Part shown: positions 26,871 to 34,707 of the stretch, piece after piece | Layout: the number at the start of each line of letters is the position of its first letter | Position numbering within the stretch: the stretch's first letter is position 1 | DNA from: Agrobacterium sp. AGB01 | GTDB taxonomy: Bacteria > Pseudomonadota > Alphaproteobacteria > Rhizobiales > Rhizobiaceae | DNA: 64,000 nucleotides | NCBI RefSeq assembly: GCF_014851585.1 | Contig: NZ_JACVAB010000009.1 | Span: 62,001-126,000, forward strand | Reading direction: 5' to 3' | Notes under the pieces: model-generated | The model's input: only the letters and a program-made list of their open reading frames with translations | What the model was told of the DNA's origin: nothing | The model's database searches: none | Position numbers and translations under genes: made by a program

Positions 26871-26883
26871 AATTCATCCCACC

Positions 26884-26935
26884 TGTCAGAAATTTCTTAC
26901 ATGTGGGGAATGTTACCTGTCAATAATTTCTTACG
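26884..26935. promoter_or_regulatory. Two operator copies before the ArsR-type operon
   Basis: TGTCAGAAATTTCTTACA at 26884-26901 is a near-perfect palindrome (TGTnAGAAATTTCTnACA). TGTCAATAATTTCTTACG at 26918-26935 is a second, weaker copy, 34 bp away in the same orientation. Both are embedded in a longer direct repeat starting ACCTGTCA. Placement before the regulator gene makes an operator pair the natural reading. Confidence 0.7.
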
Positions 26936-27002
26936 GGTGGTGGTGCGGCCAGAGAATAGCCATGCAGGAATCTGAAATGAGATAGCAATGGGGAAGGGCA
27001 TT

Positions 27003-28196
27003 TTACCGCCGCATGGCATATTCCGAACTCATGCGGTCGAAAGTTTGCGCCACGTCGCGCACGCCGGTGTGCATCATCTCAAGAAATTTGACTTGTGTTT
27101 CACTGTCGGATTTTTCCGGCAGGAATTTTTTGTGAATGAGTATTGTGAGTGCAGCCCATGTTATGGTCACGTCGCTATCAAGAACCTGTCTTCCATGTTT
27201 CTTGGCTTCGTAGTTGCGCACTTGTCCCAGCACATTCTCTACTTGCCTGAGATCATCGATCGTCATCACGGTCAGTTTCTGGCCATGCCGTTTGATGAAA
27301 CCCTTGACCTTTTGTTCGGTACTTTTGACTTCCAGCAACATGTCGACGAGTGCCTGATATTGTTTTGTATAACGAAAGTCAGGACCACATGCCTGGTCAA
27401 AAAATGAGACAGCGCAGAGATAGGCCAGTTGGCATGTCAGCTTCTCCAGAATGAACTGTCGCATACGCGCCATCTCTCTCGTCGTTTGCTGTTGGCTGTC
27501 GAGACCACCATCGTCTTTGAGTGAGGGGATTACCTCTGGCAATGCCGCCAGAAAATGCGCGCGTAAACGCGTGACACTTGGAAAACCGACTGCCGCGTGC
27601 GCATTCAGCAAATGCAAATACTTCTCGTGCGCGATGAAAATCGTCTCGCCAGGCTCGATCTGATCCGACGCGCCAGGCTCGATCTGATCCGACGCGCCAG
27701 GCTCGATCTGATCCGACGCGCCAGGCTCGATCTGATCCGACGCGCCAGGCTCGATCTGATCCGACGCGCCAGGCTCGACCTGATCCAACGCGGCAAGCTT
27801 GACCTGATCCGAGGCACTAAGCTTTGGAAGTTCGAGAAGGTATTTGTGGTAAGAATCCCGCAGCAGCAGTGCATTTGTCAGTGCCAGCATCATCCAGCAG
27901 AACAGGCCAAGCGACATGTATGTGAATTCGTAGCGTAAGGCGACAATGGCTCCAAGCCCGCCTGCGGCCACAGTCCAAAGTACAAACCTGCGGTCGACTG
28001 GAGAGGTCTTGTTTTTCCTGACCCACAAAATCGGCAGGATTGGGCCGGAATTCAACAACGGCCACACCAGCGGAAGCGCTGAATAGCTCTCTGGTCCCCA
28101 GATTTCGCTAGCGATCAAGTAAGCTAATTGCAAACTCAGGACAGCCCATGCTGCCATGATCAGATAACTAACGTTTACATTCCCGACATTAAACAT
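27003..28196 (-). CDS. Membrane protein with tandem 8-residue repeats, unknown function
   Basis: ATG 28196 (MFNVGNVNVSYLIMAAW) gives 397 residues and matches the start of the tandem neighbour. The N-terminal ~130 residues hold about four membrane helices (YLIMAAWAVLSLQLAYLIA ... LGLFCWMMLALTNALLL). Then come five perfect ASDQIEPG repeats with two degenerate ones before them. The cytosolic part is helical, with VMTIDDLRQVENVLGQVRN and FLPEKSDSETQVKFLEMM. It is a paralogue of the next gene (28218-29273), nearly identical in the C-terminal half. Neither family nor role was recognised. Confidence 0.7.
   Translation of the reverse strand: MFNVGNVNVSYLIMAAWAVLSLQLAYLIASEIWGPESYSALPLVWPLLNSGPILPILWVRKNKTSPVDRRFVLWTVAAGGLGAIVALRYEFTYMSLGLFCWMMLALTNALLLRDSYHKYLLELPKLSASDQVKLAALDQVEPGASDQIEPGASDQIEPGASDQIEPGASDQIEPGASDQIEPGETIFIAHEKYLHLLNAHAAVGFPSVTRLRAHFLAALPEVIPSLKDDGGLDSQQQTTREMARMRQFILEKLTCQLAYLCAVSFFDQACGPDFRYTKQYQALVDMLLEVKSTEQKVKGFIKRHGQKLTVMTIDDLRQVENVLGQVRNYEAKKHGRQVLDSDVTITWAALTILIHKKFLPEKSDSETQVKFLEMMHTGVRDVAQTFDRMSSEYAMRR
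27648..27815. repeat. 24-bp minisatellite, five perfect and two degenerate units, in frame
   Basis: The unit GCCAGGCTCGATCTGATCC plus GACGC repeats exactly five times from 27648 to 27767. Two diverged units follow to 27815. One unit is eight codons, so copy-number change keeps the frame and would lengthen or shorten the Asp/Glu-rich linker of the encoded membrane protein. The tandem paralogue lacks the array. Confidence 0.95.
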
Positions 28197-28200
28197 TCCG

Positions 28201-28209
28201 CCCCCCCCC
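28201..28209. repeat. Nine-G homopolymer next to a start codon
   Basis: Nine C on the plus strand, that is G9 on the coding strand, lie 4 bases upstream of ATG 28196, in the ribosome-site region. The paralogue has only G5 at the same place before ATG 29273. Long G tracts slip during replication, so this one could vary the spacing or strength of the ribosome site. Confidence 0.85.
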
Positions 28210-28217
28210 AAAGTCTC

Positions 28218-29273
28218 TCATCGCCGCACTGCATATTCCGAACTCATGCGCGCGAAGGTTTGGCCGACATCGCGCATACCGGTCCGCATCATCTCGAACA
28301 TCTTGGCCTGCGTGTCACTGTCGAATTTTTCCGGCAGGAATTGTCTGTGAACGAGTAGTGTGCGTGCGGCCCATGTCACGGTCAGGTCGCTATCGAGCAC
28401 CTGTCTTCCATGTTCCTTGGCGTCATCGTTGCGCACTTGTCCCAGCACATGCTCCACTTCCCTAAGATCATCAATCGTCATCACGGTCAGTTTCTTGCCA
28501 CGCCGTTTGATGACACCTTTGACCTCTTGTTCGGTGCTTTTGATCTGCAGCAACATTTTGACGAGCGCCTGATATTGTTTCTTACCGCGAAAGTCAGGGC
28601 CACATACCCGGTCAAAAAACGAGATGGCGCAGAGATAGGCCAGTTCGCATGTCAGCTTCTCCAGAATGAACTGTCTCATACGGGCCGTCTCTCTTGTCGT
28701 CAGGTGTTGGCTGTCACTGCCACCATCGTCCTTGAGAGAGGGGATAACCTCTGGCAATGCCTCCAGAAAATGCGCGCGTAAACGCATGACACTTGGGAAA
28801 CCGACAGCTGCCTGAGCACTGAGCAAATGCAGATATTTTTCGTACTCAATGACGATTTTCTCGAGGTGCTCTGTATTTTCCAGTGCTTTAACGAGCTTCT
28901 CCAATTCCAACTGGATTATGTAGTCATCGCCTTTCGGCCACTGCAGCGCGCACATGAATGCCATCATCATCCAGCCGAAAAGGCCAATGGCCGTATAGGT
29001 AAATTCGTAGCGCAGGGCGACAATGGCTCCAAGCCCACCCAAACCTACAATCCACATTACAAACTGCCGACCGGCAGGGGTTTTCAGGTCGGTACTTACC
29101 CAGAGAAACGGCATCAAAGGACCGGACATTAGGCCCAACCATATCCAGAACTTCGCAATGGAACTGTCTGGGCCCCAGTTTTCGATGGCGATGAGGTAAG
29201 CCAAAAGCAAACTCAGGACAGCCCAAGCCGCGGTGATGAGATAACCAACCTTTACATTCCCGGCTTTAAACAT
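28218..29273 (-). CDS. Membrane protein, tandem paralogue without the repeat array
   Basis: ATG 29273 gives 351 residues (MFKAGNVKVGYLITAAWAVL). The start context GGGGGCGGAATGTTTAA is shared with the neighbour at 28196, which fixes both starts. About four membrane helices occupy the first 125 residues; the soluble part carries the same blocks as the paralogue (SAQAAVGFPSVMRLRAHFLE, LTVMTIDDLREVEHVLGQVR). It lacks the ASDQIEPG array. The stop lies 22 bp before the paralogue start, so the two are co-transcribed. Duplication followed by repeat growth in one copy is the simplest history. The function is unknown. Confidence 0.7.
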   Translation of the reverse strand: MFKAGNVKVGYLITAAWAVLSLLLAYLIAIENWGPDSSIAKFWIWLGLMSGPLMPFLWVSTDLKTPAGRQFVMWIVGLGGLGAIVALRYEFTYTAIGLFGWMMMAFMCALQWPKGDDYIIQLELEKLVKALENTEHLEKIVIEYEKYLHLLSAQAAVGFPSVMRLRAHFLEALPEVIPSLKDDGGSDSQHLTTRETARMRQFILEKLTCELAYLCAISFFDRVCGPDFRGKKQYQALVKMLLQIKSTEQEVKGVIKRRGKKLTVMTIDDLREVEHVLGQVRNDDAKEHGRQVLDSDLTVTWAARTLLVHRQFLPEKFDSDTQAKMFEMMRTGMRDVGQTFARMSSEYAVRR

Positions 29274-29469
29274 TCCGCCCCCAAGCTGCTCTCGGGCAAT
29301 ATGAAGGCTGCTCCTTACAAATTTGGAAACATTGCAAGGGTTTACGCACAACAGCTCGCACATGCCTTGGGCAAAATCCCATGCCAGAATGATAAAAGAC
29401 CCGCATTGCTGCGAGCCTTATTGTCTGGTTGATGCTGCTATTATCGTGATGCCTTGAAGATGGCGGGCC

Positions 29470-30453
29470 TTACACCGCCACGCCCTGCACGGCATGGGCC
29501 AACGGCTCCAGCAAATCCATCTCCTCTGGTGTGAGGGTAATGGATGTCGCCGCAATATTCTCCTCCAGCCGGTGGCGCTTGCGTGTGCCGGGAATGGGCA
29601 CTGTTTTTACGTTCAGGCGTTTTGCCTGCCCATAAAGCCATGCCAGTGCAAGTTGGGCTGGAGTAATGCCCTTGGCGCCAGCAACTGCTTCAATCTCGCC
29701 AACCAACCGTATATTGGCACCCCGGTTTTCCGCCGAAAAACGTGGAAAATACTGCCTGGCGTCACCATCGGTCAGCCCATTGGCAAAGCTCTGTCCGGTC
29801 AACATGCCCCGGCCAAGCGGCGAGTAGGGAACGATGGTGATATCAAGTTCCGCCGCTGCCGGCACAACATGGCGTTCAATGTCGCGGGTAAAGATAGACC
29901 ATTCCGATTGCAGCGCCGAAATGGGATGAATGGCATGGGCAGCCCGCAACTCAGCCTCGCTGACGGCGCAAAGACCCAGCCATTTCACCTTGCCCTCACG
30001 CACCAGGTCAGCCATCGCGCCAATGGAATCGTCAAGCGGCACGGTATCATTGCGGCGGTGCATGTAATAGAGGTCGATAACCTCGACACCTAAGCGTTTG
30101 AGCGAACCTTCCACGGCTGCTCGAATGAACTCCGGCCGGTTGTCAATGCTCCAGTCATCCGGCGTTTGTGGCGTGCGCGTGTAACCGAACTTGGTGGCAA
30201 TGATAACCTTGTCCCTGATCGTCTTAATGAAAGGCGCCAGAAACTCTTCGTTGGCGCCAATGCCATACATGTCAGCCGTGTCAAACAGGCTGACACCCAG
30301 CTCCAGTGCGTGTTCCAGCGTGGCGCGGGATTCAACCTCATCGCTCTTGCCATAAAATTCGCTCATGCCCATGCAGCCCAGTCCCTGAATGCCAATCATT
30401 GGGCCGGTCTGTCCAAGCTGCAGCTGCGGAATAGGGGTTGTTTTACCTATCAT
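29470..30453 (-). CDS. Aldo/keto reductase (general stress/YghZ-like type)
   Basis: ATG 30453 with GGAG upstream gives 327 residues, normal for the family. The TIM-barrel signature is complete: start LGQTGPMIGIQGLGCMGMSE, DTADMYG with the catalytic Asp and Tyr (about 58-64), the Lys in VIIATKFGY, and the His in DLYYMHRRND. The C-terminal cofactor loop is VPIPGTRKRHRLEEN, the NADPH-binding signature. It should reduce aldehydes or ketones with NADPH. A MerR regulator is transcribed divergently from a shared 67-bp gap, so it probably controls this gene. Confidence 0.92.
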   Translation of the reverse strand: MIGKTTPIPQLQLGQTGPMIGIQGLGCMGMSEFYGKSDEVESRATLEHALELGVSLFDTADMYGIGANEEFLAPFIKTIRDKVIIATKFGYTRTPQTPDDWSIDNRPEFIRAAVEGSLKRLGVEVIDLYYMHRRNDTVPLDDSIGAMADLVREGKVKWLGLCAVSEAELRAAHAIHPISALQSEWSIFTRDIERHVVPAAAELDITIVPYSPLGRGMLTGQSFANGLTDGDARQYFPRFSAENRGANIRLVGEIEAVAGAKGITPAQLALAWLYGQAKRLNVKTVPIPGTRKRHRLEENIAATSITLTPEEMDLLEPLAHAVQGVAV

Positions 30454-30520
30454 GTCGGGTCTCCACATTGTGACAGATAAGGTTTATAAGTGTGGAGTAT
30501 GCTCCATGGTCAAGGGTTTA

Positions 30521-30919
30521 ATGATGTTGATTTCGCAGTTCGCCAAACAGACCGGCCTGCCGGTCGATACGATCAGGTTCTACATTGCCAAGGGCCTGTT
30601 GAGACCTGAGCGTAGCGTCAAGGGTGGCTCCAACCCGTACCAGGTCTTTGGTGAGCAGGATGTGACAACGGCACGCATGATCCGCCTGCAACAGACGCTT
30701 GGTTATTCGTTGGGTGAAATCCTGGCGCTTAATGAGGAGTACCGCGCCGGTGAACATTCGCCCGAGCGAACCCTAGAGGTTCTGCAGTCGCAGATCGCCA
30801 GGCTGGAAGAGAAAAAGGCCGCACTGGATGCGGCCCTGTCATTCCTGCGGGGTAAGGTGGCGTGGATCAACAGTGGTAAACCGGATGATGCGCCACGCCT
30901 TGAAGATTATCAGTGCTGA
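30521..30919 (+). CDS. MerR-family regulator
   Basis: ATG 30521 is chosen, as AAGGG stands 5 bases upstream; ATG 30506 is possible. The product has 132 residues. The MerR winged helix opens with LISQFAKQTGLPVDTIRFYIAKGLL and continues through YQVFGEQDVTTARMIRLQQTLGYSLGEI. A coiled-coil dimer helix follows (LEVLQSQIARLEEKKAALDAALSFL). It has no metal-binding Cys motif apart from the terminal Cys, so a redox or drug-type signal is more likely than a metal. The imperfect dyad GGAGTATGCTCC overlaps the region before its start, as expected for MerR promoters shared with a divergent target. Confidence 0.88.
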   Translation: MMLISQFAKQTGLPVDTIRFYIAKGLLRPERSVKGGSNPYQVFGEQDVTTARMIRLQQTLGYSLGEILALNEEYRAGEHSPERTLEVLQSQIARLEEKKAALDAALSFLRGKVAWINSGKPDDAPRLEDYQC

Positions 30920-31935
30920 GCTGCGCGCAACTCGGCAAGCCCTTCCTCGCGTGAGATCACAGGGGCATAACCCAGTTCACGTTGCGCCTTGCCAATGGTG
31001 AATGACACTTCAACCGCCGATGTTGCATAGGCCTGCAAGGTCAAGGGTGGAATGATCTTGCCGCGAGACATCGCGCCCAGCAGATCACCAATCGCAGCGA
31101 CGATCCGCACCACACCACGCGGTACGGTTTTATCAGGCACCGTCAGCCCTTGTGTTTCCACCAGTGCCGATACCATCTGGCGGAACGGCACTGGCTCGCC
31201 ATCGGAAATGAAGTAGACTTCGCCGCCGCGGCCCTTGCCAAGCGCCAGTTCAACCGCCGTGCAGAGATTGCCGATATGGGTGGTTGAGGTCAGGTAGGTG
31301 CCGCCACCAATCCAAGCAAACTTGCCGGATTGCACGGCCTGCACCAACGCGGGCAGGGCGGTGGTGTCATCGCGGCCCCAGATGAAACGCGGGCGCAGCA
31401 CCACAACCGGCATATCCTGTGTGCTGGTCGCCAGCGCCAAACGTTCGGCTGCCGCTTTTGTGCGGGAATAACCTCCGGCCGGTTTACGCGGCAACGGTGT
31501 GGTTTCATCGGCATTGATGATCGGCTTGCCGGTGGCGAGAACGGATTCCGTGCTCAGATGGATCACCTTTTTGATGCCGGCCTTTCGTGCCGCATCCATC
31601 ACCGCACGAGTACCATCTTCGTTCACCCGCCGCTGTTTTGCCGTTGCCGGTCCATGGTCCGTGTCGGCCGCCGCATGGATCAGGCTATCACAACCGGCCA
31701 TGTTTGCCGCAAGGTTGCCGTCCAGAATGTCTGCCGTCACCGCTGTTGCGCCAAGGCTGCGCACAAGTCGTGCTGCTGCGTCATTGCGGACCAGCGCCGT
31801 CACGGCAATATTGCGGGCGGTAAAATGGCGGATAAGGTTGCGGCCCACATAACCGCTGGCTCCGGTCAGGAACAGGCGTTGAAATTGGGCGTGTTTATCC
31901 GTGGCCGCGTCGGCTGCGGCAATATTGTCAGTCAT
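30910..31935 (-). CDS. NAD(P)-dependent epimerase/dehydratase (extended SDR)
   Basis: 341 residues. The Rossmann motif is FLTGASGYVGRNLIRHF near the N-terminus. SLIHAAADTDHGPA follows the second strand. The active site has the serine (VIHLSTESVLA) and the YxxxK motif (GYSRTKAAAERL). The C-terminal part has VYFISDGEPVPFRQMVSAL. This is the 3-beta-hydroxysteroid dehydrogenase-like / dihydroflavonol reductase-like group of extended SDRs. The substrate is unknown. It is 72 bp downstream of the TetR gene on the same strand and is the probable regulated target. Its 3' end overlaps the MerR gene by 10 bp. Confidence 0.88.
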   Translation of the reverse strand: MTDNIAAADAATDKHAQFQRLFLTGASGYVGRNLIRHFTARNIAVTALVRNDAAARLVRSLGATAVTADILDGNLAANMAGCDSLIHAAADTDHGPATAKQRRVNEDGTRAVMDAARKAGIKKVIHLSTESVLATGKPIINADETTPLPRKPAGGYSRTKAAAERLALATSTQDMPVVVLRPRFIWGRDDTTALPALVQAVQSGKFAWIGGGTYLTSTTHIGNLCTAVELALGKGRGGEVYFISDGEPVPFRQMVSALVETQGLTVPDKTVPRGVVRIVAAIGDLLGAMSRGKIIPPLTLQAYATSAVEVSFTIGKAQRELGYAPVISREEGLAELRAAQH

Positions 31936-32007
31936 GTCATTTACCTCAAAGGGAAGTTAGGTCAGCTTGCTGCCGTGTCGGCACGGCAGGAATTGTCAGT
32001 CTGTGGT

Positions 32008-32589
32008 TCAGGAGGGCCTGTCAGGAAGGTCGGCCTCCTGGGTGTCCACGCTCACAAGCCAGTTTATCTCACGAAGAACCCTGTCGCGTTCCTCGCGGGT
32101 GAAGTGATGGAAATCCAGATGCTCAAGAAATTTCAGCCCCTCCAGTGCCAGATAGGCCAGCAATGCGCCGCGGGGCGCAGGTGAGGTTTCCTCGATCCGG
32201 CTGATGGTGCGGGCTTGATTGTCTTTCATCTTGGCGCGCAAACCTTCATCCAGTGCAAGGGCTGCACTCAGGTTCAGCGCAACGGCGCGAAACTCTTCCG
32301 GTGGCGGTTCGGCAGCCGCTAAAATGCGCCCACGAATGGCGCGGTCCTTGGGATCATCGAGCCTGCTTTCAATGCCGGCATGGTGGGCGTTGTCACGCTC
32401 AAAGGCGCGGTCAACAACCGCCTCAACCAGCGCCTGTTTGGACTTGTGGTCGTAAAGGACACTCGCCTTGTTGACGCCAGCCTCTTTTGCCACGGCGTCA
32501 ATCGTCAGGTTGGCTGCTCCGTCACGTCCCACAACACGCTCGGCCGCATCCAGCACAGCCTGCTGGTCGATAACCCGTTTCCTGCCCAT
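32008..32589 (-). CDS. TetR-family repressor (paralogue of the one at 1005)
   Basis: ATG 32589 (MGRKRVIDQQAVLDAAERVV) gives 193 residues. The helix-turn-helix reads LTIDAVAKEAGVNKASVLYDHK. It shares most of its DNA-binding half with the TetR at 1005-1562. The C-terminal domain is diverged, so the inducers probably differ. It is followed by the epimerase gene and preceded by a long dyad at 32604-32633. It should repress its own transcript and the epimerase. Confidence 0.9.
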   Translation of the reverse strand: MGRKRVIDQQAVLDAAERVVGRDGAANLTIDAVAKEAGVNKASVLYDHKSKQALVEAVVDRAFERDNAHHAGIESRLDDPKDRAIRGRILAAAEPPPEEFRAVALNLSAALALDEGLRAKMKDNQARTISRIEETSPAPRGALLAYLALEGLKFLEHLDFHHFTREERDRVLREINWLVSVDTQEADLPDRPS

Positions 32590-32603
32590 TTGTACCACTC
32601 ATA

Positions 32604-32633
32604 TTTATTTCCAACCAGATGGTTATAAATAAA
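32604..32633. promoter_or_regulatory. TetR operator dyad
   Basis: TTTATTTCCAACC at 32604-32616 and GGTTATAAATAAA at 32621-32633 are inverted repeats with two mismatches around AGAT. It lies 14 bp before the TetR start, the usual operator place. The core is unlike the site before the other TetR gene. Confidence 0.65.
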
Positions 32634-32852
32634 CTGAGATCAATGTGTCAAGCCTGGGGAGGTGAGGCGAAAGAGGCGTCGTTCGGGCCAAAGAGCACGA
32701 GACGAATAATATGCGGAAGAAGAGGCTTATGCTGGCAGCCGTGCCATAATCGCCGGAGACAGCTGAATGTGCAGGGCAAAGAGTGATAAAAAAACGGCTG
32801 TCATGGTCATGCCAATGACAGCCGCTTTGATCTTGTTATCAGGTCGCTCGCA

Positions 32853-33557
32853 TCAGACCGAACGCGTCAAACCGCCATCCACCTTCAGGTTCTGGCCGGT
32901 AATGTAACCGGCGCCTTCGGAAACCAGGAAGGAGATCGTCGCGGCAATTTCCGCACTTGTGCCGTAACGTTTCATTGGCACCGCATCGCGGCGCTGTTCT
33001 GTGGCAGGCAGGCTGTCGATCCAGCCTGGCAGCACGTTGTTGATGCGGATGTTGTCAGCCGCGTAAGTGTCTGCGTAGATCTTGGTGTAGGAGGCAAGTC
33101 CGGCACGGAACACCGCGGAAGTCGGGAACATCGCCGCCGGTTCAAATGCCCATGCGGTCGAAATATTGACGATCGCGCCAGACTTCTGTGCCTGCATGAT
33201 CGGCGTCACCAGCCGCACCGGGCGGATCACATTCATCAGGTACACATCAAGTCCGGTGTGCCATTGTTCATCGGTAATTTCGGTAATCGCCGCACGCGGC
33301 CCGTGGCCGGCACTGTTGACCAGCGCATCGACACGGCCCCATTTTTCCATGGTCGCATCAACCAGTCGTTTCAGGTCGTCATTGGACTGGTTGGAACCGG
33401 TCACGCCAATGCCGCCCAGTTCGGCGGCCAGTGCCTCGCCCTTGCCGGAGGAGGAAATAATGGCAACCTTGTAGCCATCGGCAGCAAGCCGTCTTGCCGC
33501 TTCTGCTCCCATGCCACTGCCGCCAGCGGTGATAATTGCCGTTTTTTCTACTGCCAT
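32853..33557 (-). CDS. Atypical short-chain dehydrogenase/reductase lacking the YxxxK motif
   Basis: ATG 33557 (MAVEKTAIITAGGSGMG) gives 234 residues; AAGGAAAA stands upstream. The cofactor loop is TAGGSGMG, the Asn-Ser-Ala-Gly segment lies at 81-84, and the Ser is in VNIST. In the position of YxxxK the sequence reads MFPTSAVFRAGLASYTK: Phe replaces Tyr and the Lys is missing. The C-terminus INNVLPGWIDSL and GAGYITGQNLKVDGG is typical. It may use another mechanism or be a non-catalytic member. The LysR gene at 33677 is divergent and likely regulates it. Confidence 0.85.
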   Translation of the reverse strand: MAVEKTAIITAGGSGMGAEAARRLAADGYKVAIISSSGKGEALAAELGGIGVTGSNQSNDDLKRLVDATMEKWGRVDALVNSAGHGPRAAITEITDEQWHTGLDVYLMNVIRPVRLVTPIMQAQKSGAIVNISTAWAFEPAAMFPTSAVFRAGLASYTKIYADTYAADNIRINNVLPGWIDSLPATEQRRDAVPMKRYGTSAEIAATISFLVSEGAGYITGQNLKVDGGLTRSV

Positions 33558-33676
33558 GGTCGTTTTCCTTCCAGAACATGCGTGTTCATTGATATCAGCT
33601 GAAATGAGTTTTATCATTGTAAAGCTTGGGCTAGCCAATCAGTTCTTTTGAATTTTGACTGTAGAAAATCTATCGT

Positions 33677-34582
33677 ATGAACAATCCATCCGGAAAACTT
33701 CCCTCGTTGAATGGCCTCAAAGCCTTTGAGGCCGCCGCACGCCATCTGAACTTCCGGCTGGCTGCGGAAGAACTGGGCGTGACGCAGGGCGCGGTTGCCC
33801 AGCAGGTGCGCGGGTTGGAGGCCGAGCTTGGTCTACAATTGTTCGAGCGCCTGCCGCGCACGCTGGCGCTGACGGGGGAAGGGCGCGCCTACATTGCCGA
33901 TATCAGGCGGGCCTTTGAAATCATCACCCGCGCAACGGCGGACCTGCGCCCGCAACCGGTGCGGCTGGCCATCAGCACGACGCCGACGTTTGCTTCCAAA
34001 TGGCTTATCCCGCGCCTGCCGGAACTGACAGCCCGCCATCCGGAACTGGATATCCACATCGTCGCGACGGACCGTATATCGAATTTCCAGATTGATGGTG
34101 TTGATCTGGCCGTCCGCCACGGCGTGCCGCCCTTCGGGCCGGGGCTGGCGTCTCAACTGCTCTTCCGCCAGGAAATCATTGCGGCCTGCAGCCCTCTGGT
34201 CCTGCGGGAGCGCGGCGCACCCGCCACCATCGCTGAACTCTCTGCTTTTGCGTTGTTGCAGGATGCCCATAATTTCTGGCCGGAGTTTATCGAACAGCAT
34301 TTTGGTGCCGCCGCCGCCCCGCATGACATGCAGGGCTTCCGCCGCATCAGCTTCAACCAGACATCGCATGCCATTGACGCGGCGGTGGCCGGGCAGGGCA
34401 TCGTGCTTGCCACGCGCAATTTCATCACAACCGATCTGACGGAAAAGCGATTGATGCAGATTGGCCAGTGGGTGCTGCAAGGCCCATCGGATTTTTATCT
34501 CGTCTGGCCAAGACACCGCAAATCGGACGCATTGGATGCAGTTAAAAACTGGATGATCTCAGCCGCCCAGTTGGCAGAATAA
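33677..34582 (+). CDS. LysR-family regulator, GcvA-like
   Basis: 301 residues. The helix-turn-helix covers LPSLNGLKAFEAAARHLNFRLAAEELGVTQGAVAQQVRGLE in two steps of the usual pattern. The effector domain starts after about residue 90 with PVRLAISTTPTFASKWLIPRLPELTARHPELDI, the GcvA subgroup wording. The gene is divergent from the atypical SDR across a 119-bp gap, so activation of that gene is the simple prediction. No effector can be read from sequence. Confidence 0.92.
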   Translation: MNNPSGKLPSLNGLKAFEAAARHLNFRLAAEELGVTQGAVAQQVRGLEAELGLQLFERLPRTLALTGEGRAYIADIRRAFEIITRATADLRPQPVRLAISTTPTFASKWLIPRLPELTARHPELDIHIVATDRISNFQIDGVDLAVRHGVPPFGPGLASQLLFRQEIIAACSPLVLRERGAPATIAELSAFALLQDAHNFWPEFIEQHFGAAAAPHDMQGFRRISFNQTSHAIDAAVAGQGIVLATRNFITTDLTEKRLMQIGQWVLQGPSDFYLVWPRHRKSDALDAVKNWMISAAQLAE

Positions 34583-34659
34583 ACGCATTGGCACCACAAT
34601 GCAGAAGGAATATTCCCGCCCATCTGGCGCAACTGATCGCCGCGTGACGTGCCTAAAAG

Positions 34660-34680
34660 AAGCAGCCACTTCGGCTGCTT
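34660..34680. terminator. Bidirectional hairpin terminator
   Basis: AAGCAGCC at 34660-34667 pairs with GGCTGCTT at 34673-34680 around a 5-base loop. It has TTCT after it and AAAAG before it. It separates the convergent LysR and HD-domain genes. Confidence 0.8.
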
Positions 34681-34707
34681 TTCTCGTCCTTGGCTGTCAG
34701 CGCCGTA

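Noticed and set aside
27648-27815. CRISPR array
   Set aside because: Units are directly adjacent without spacers and encode in-frame protein repeats.
27597-27938. Repetitive plus-strand open frame over the minisatellite
   Set aside because: It is the antisense reading of the 24-bp repeat array; it has no ribosome site, while the minus-strand frame matches a full paralogue.
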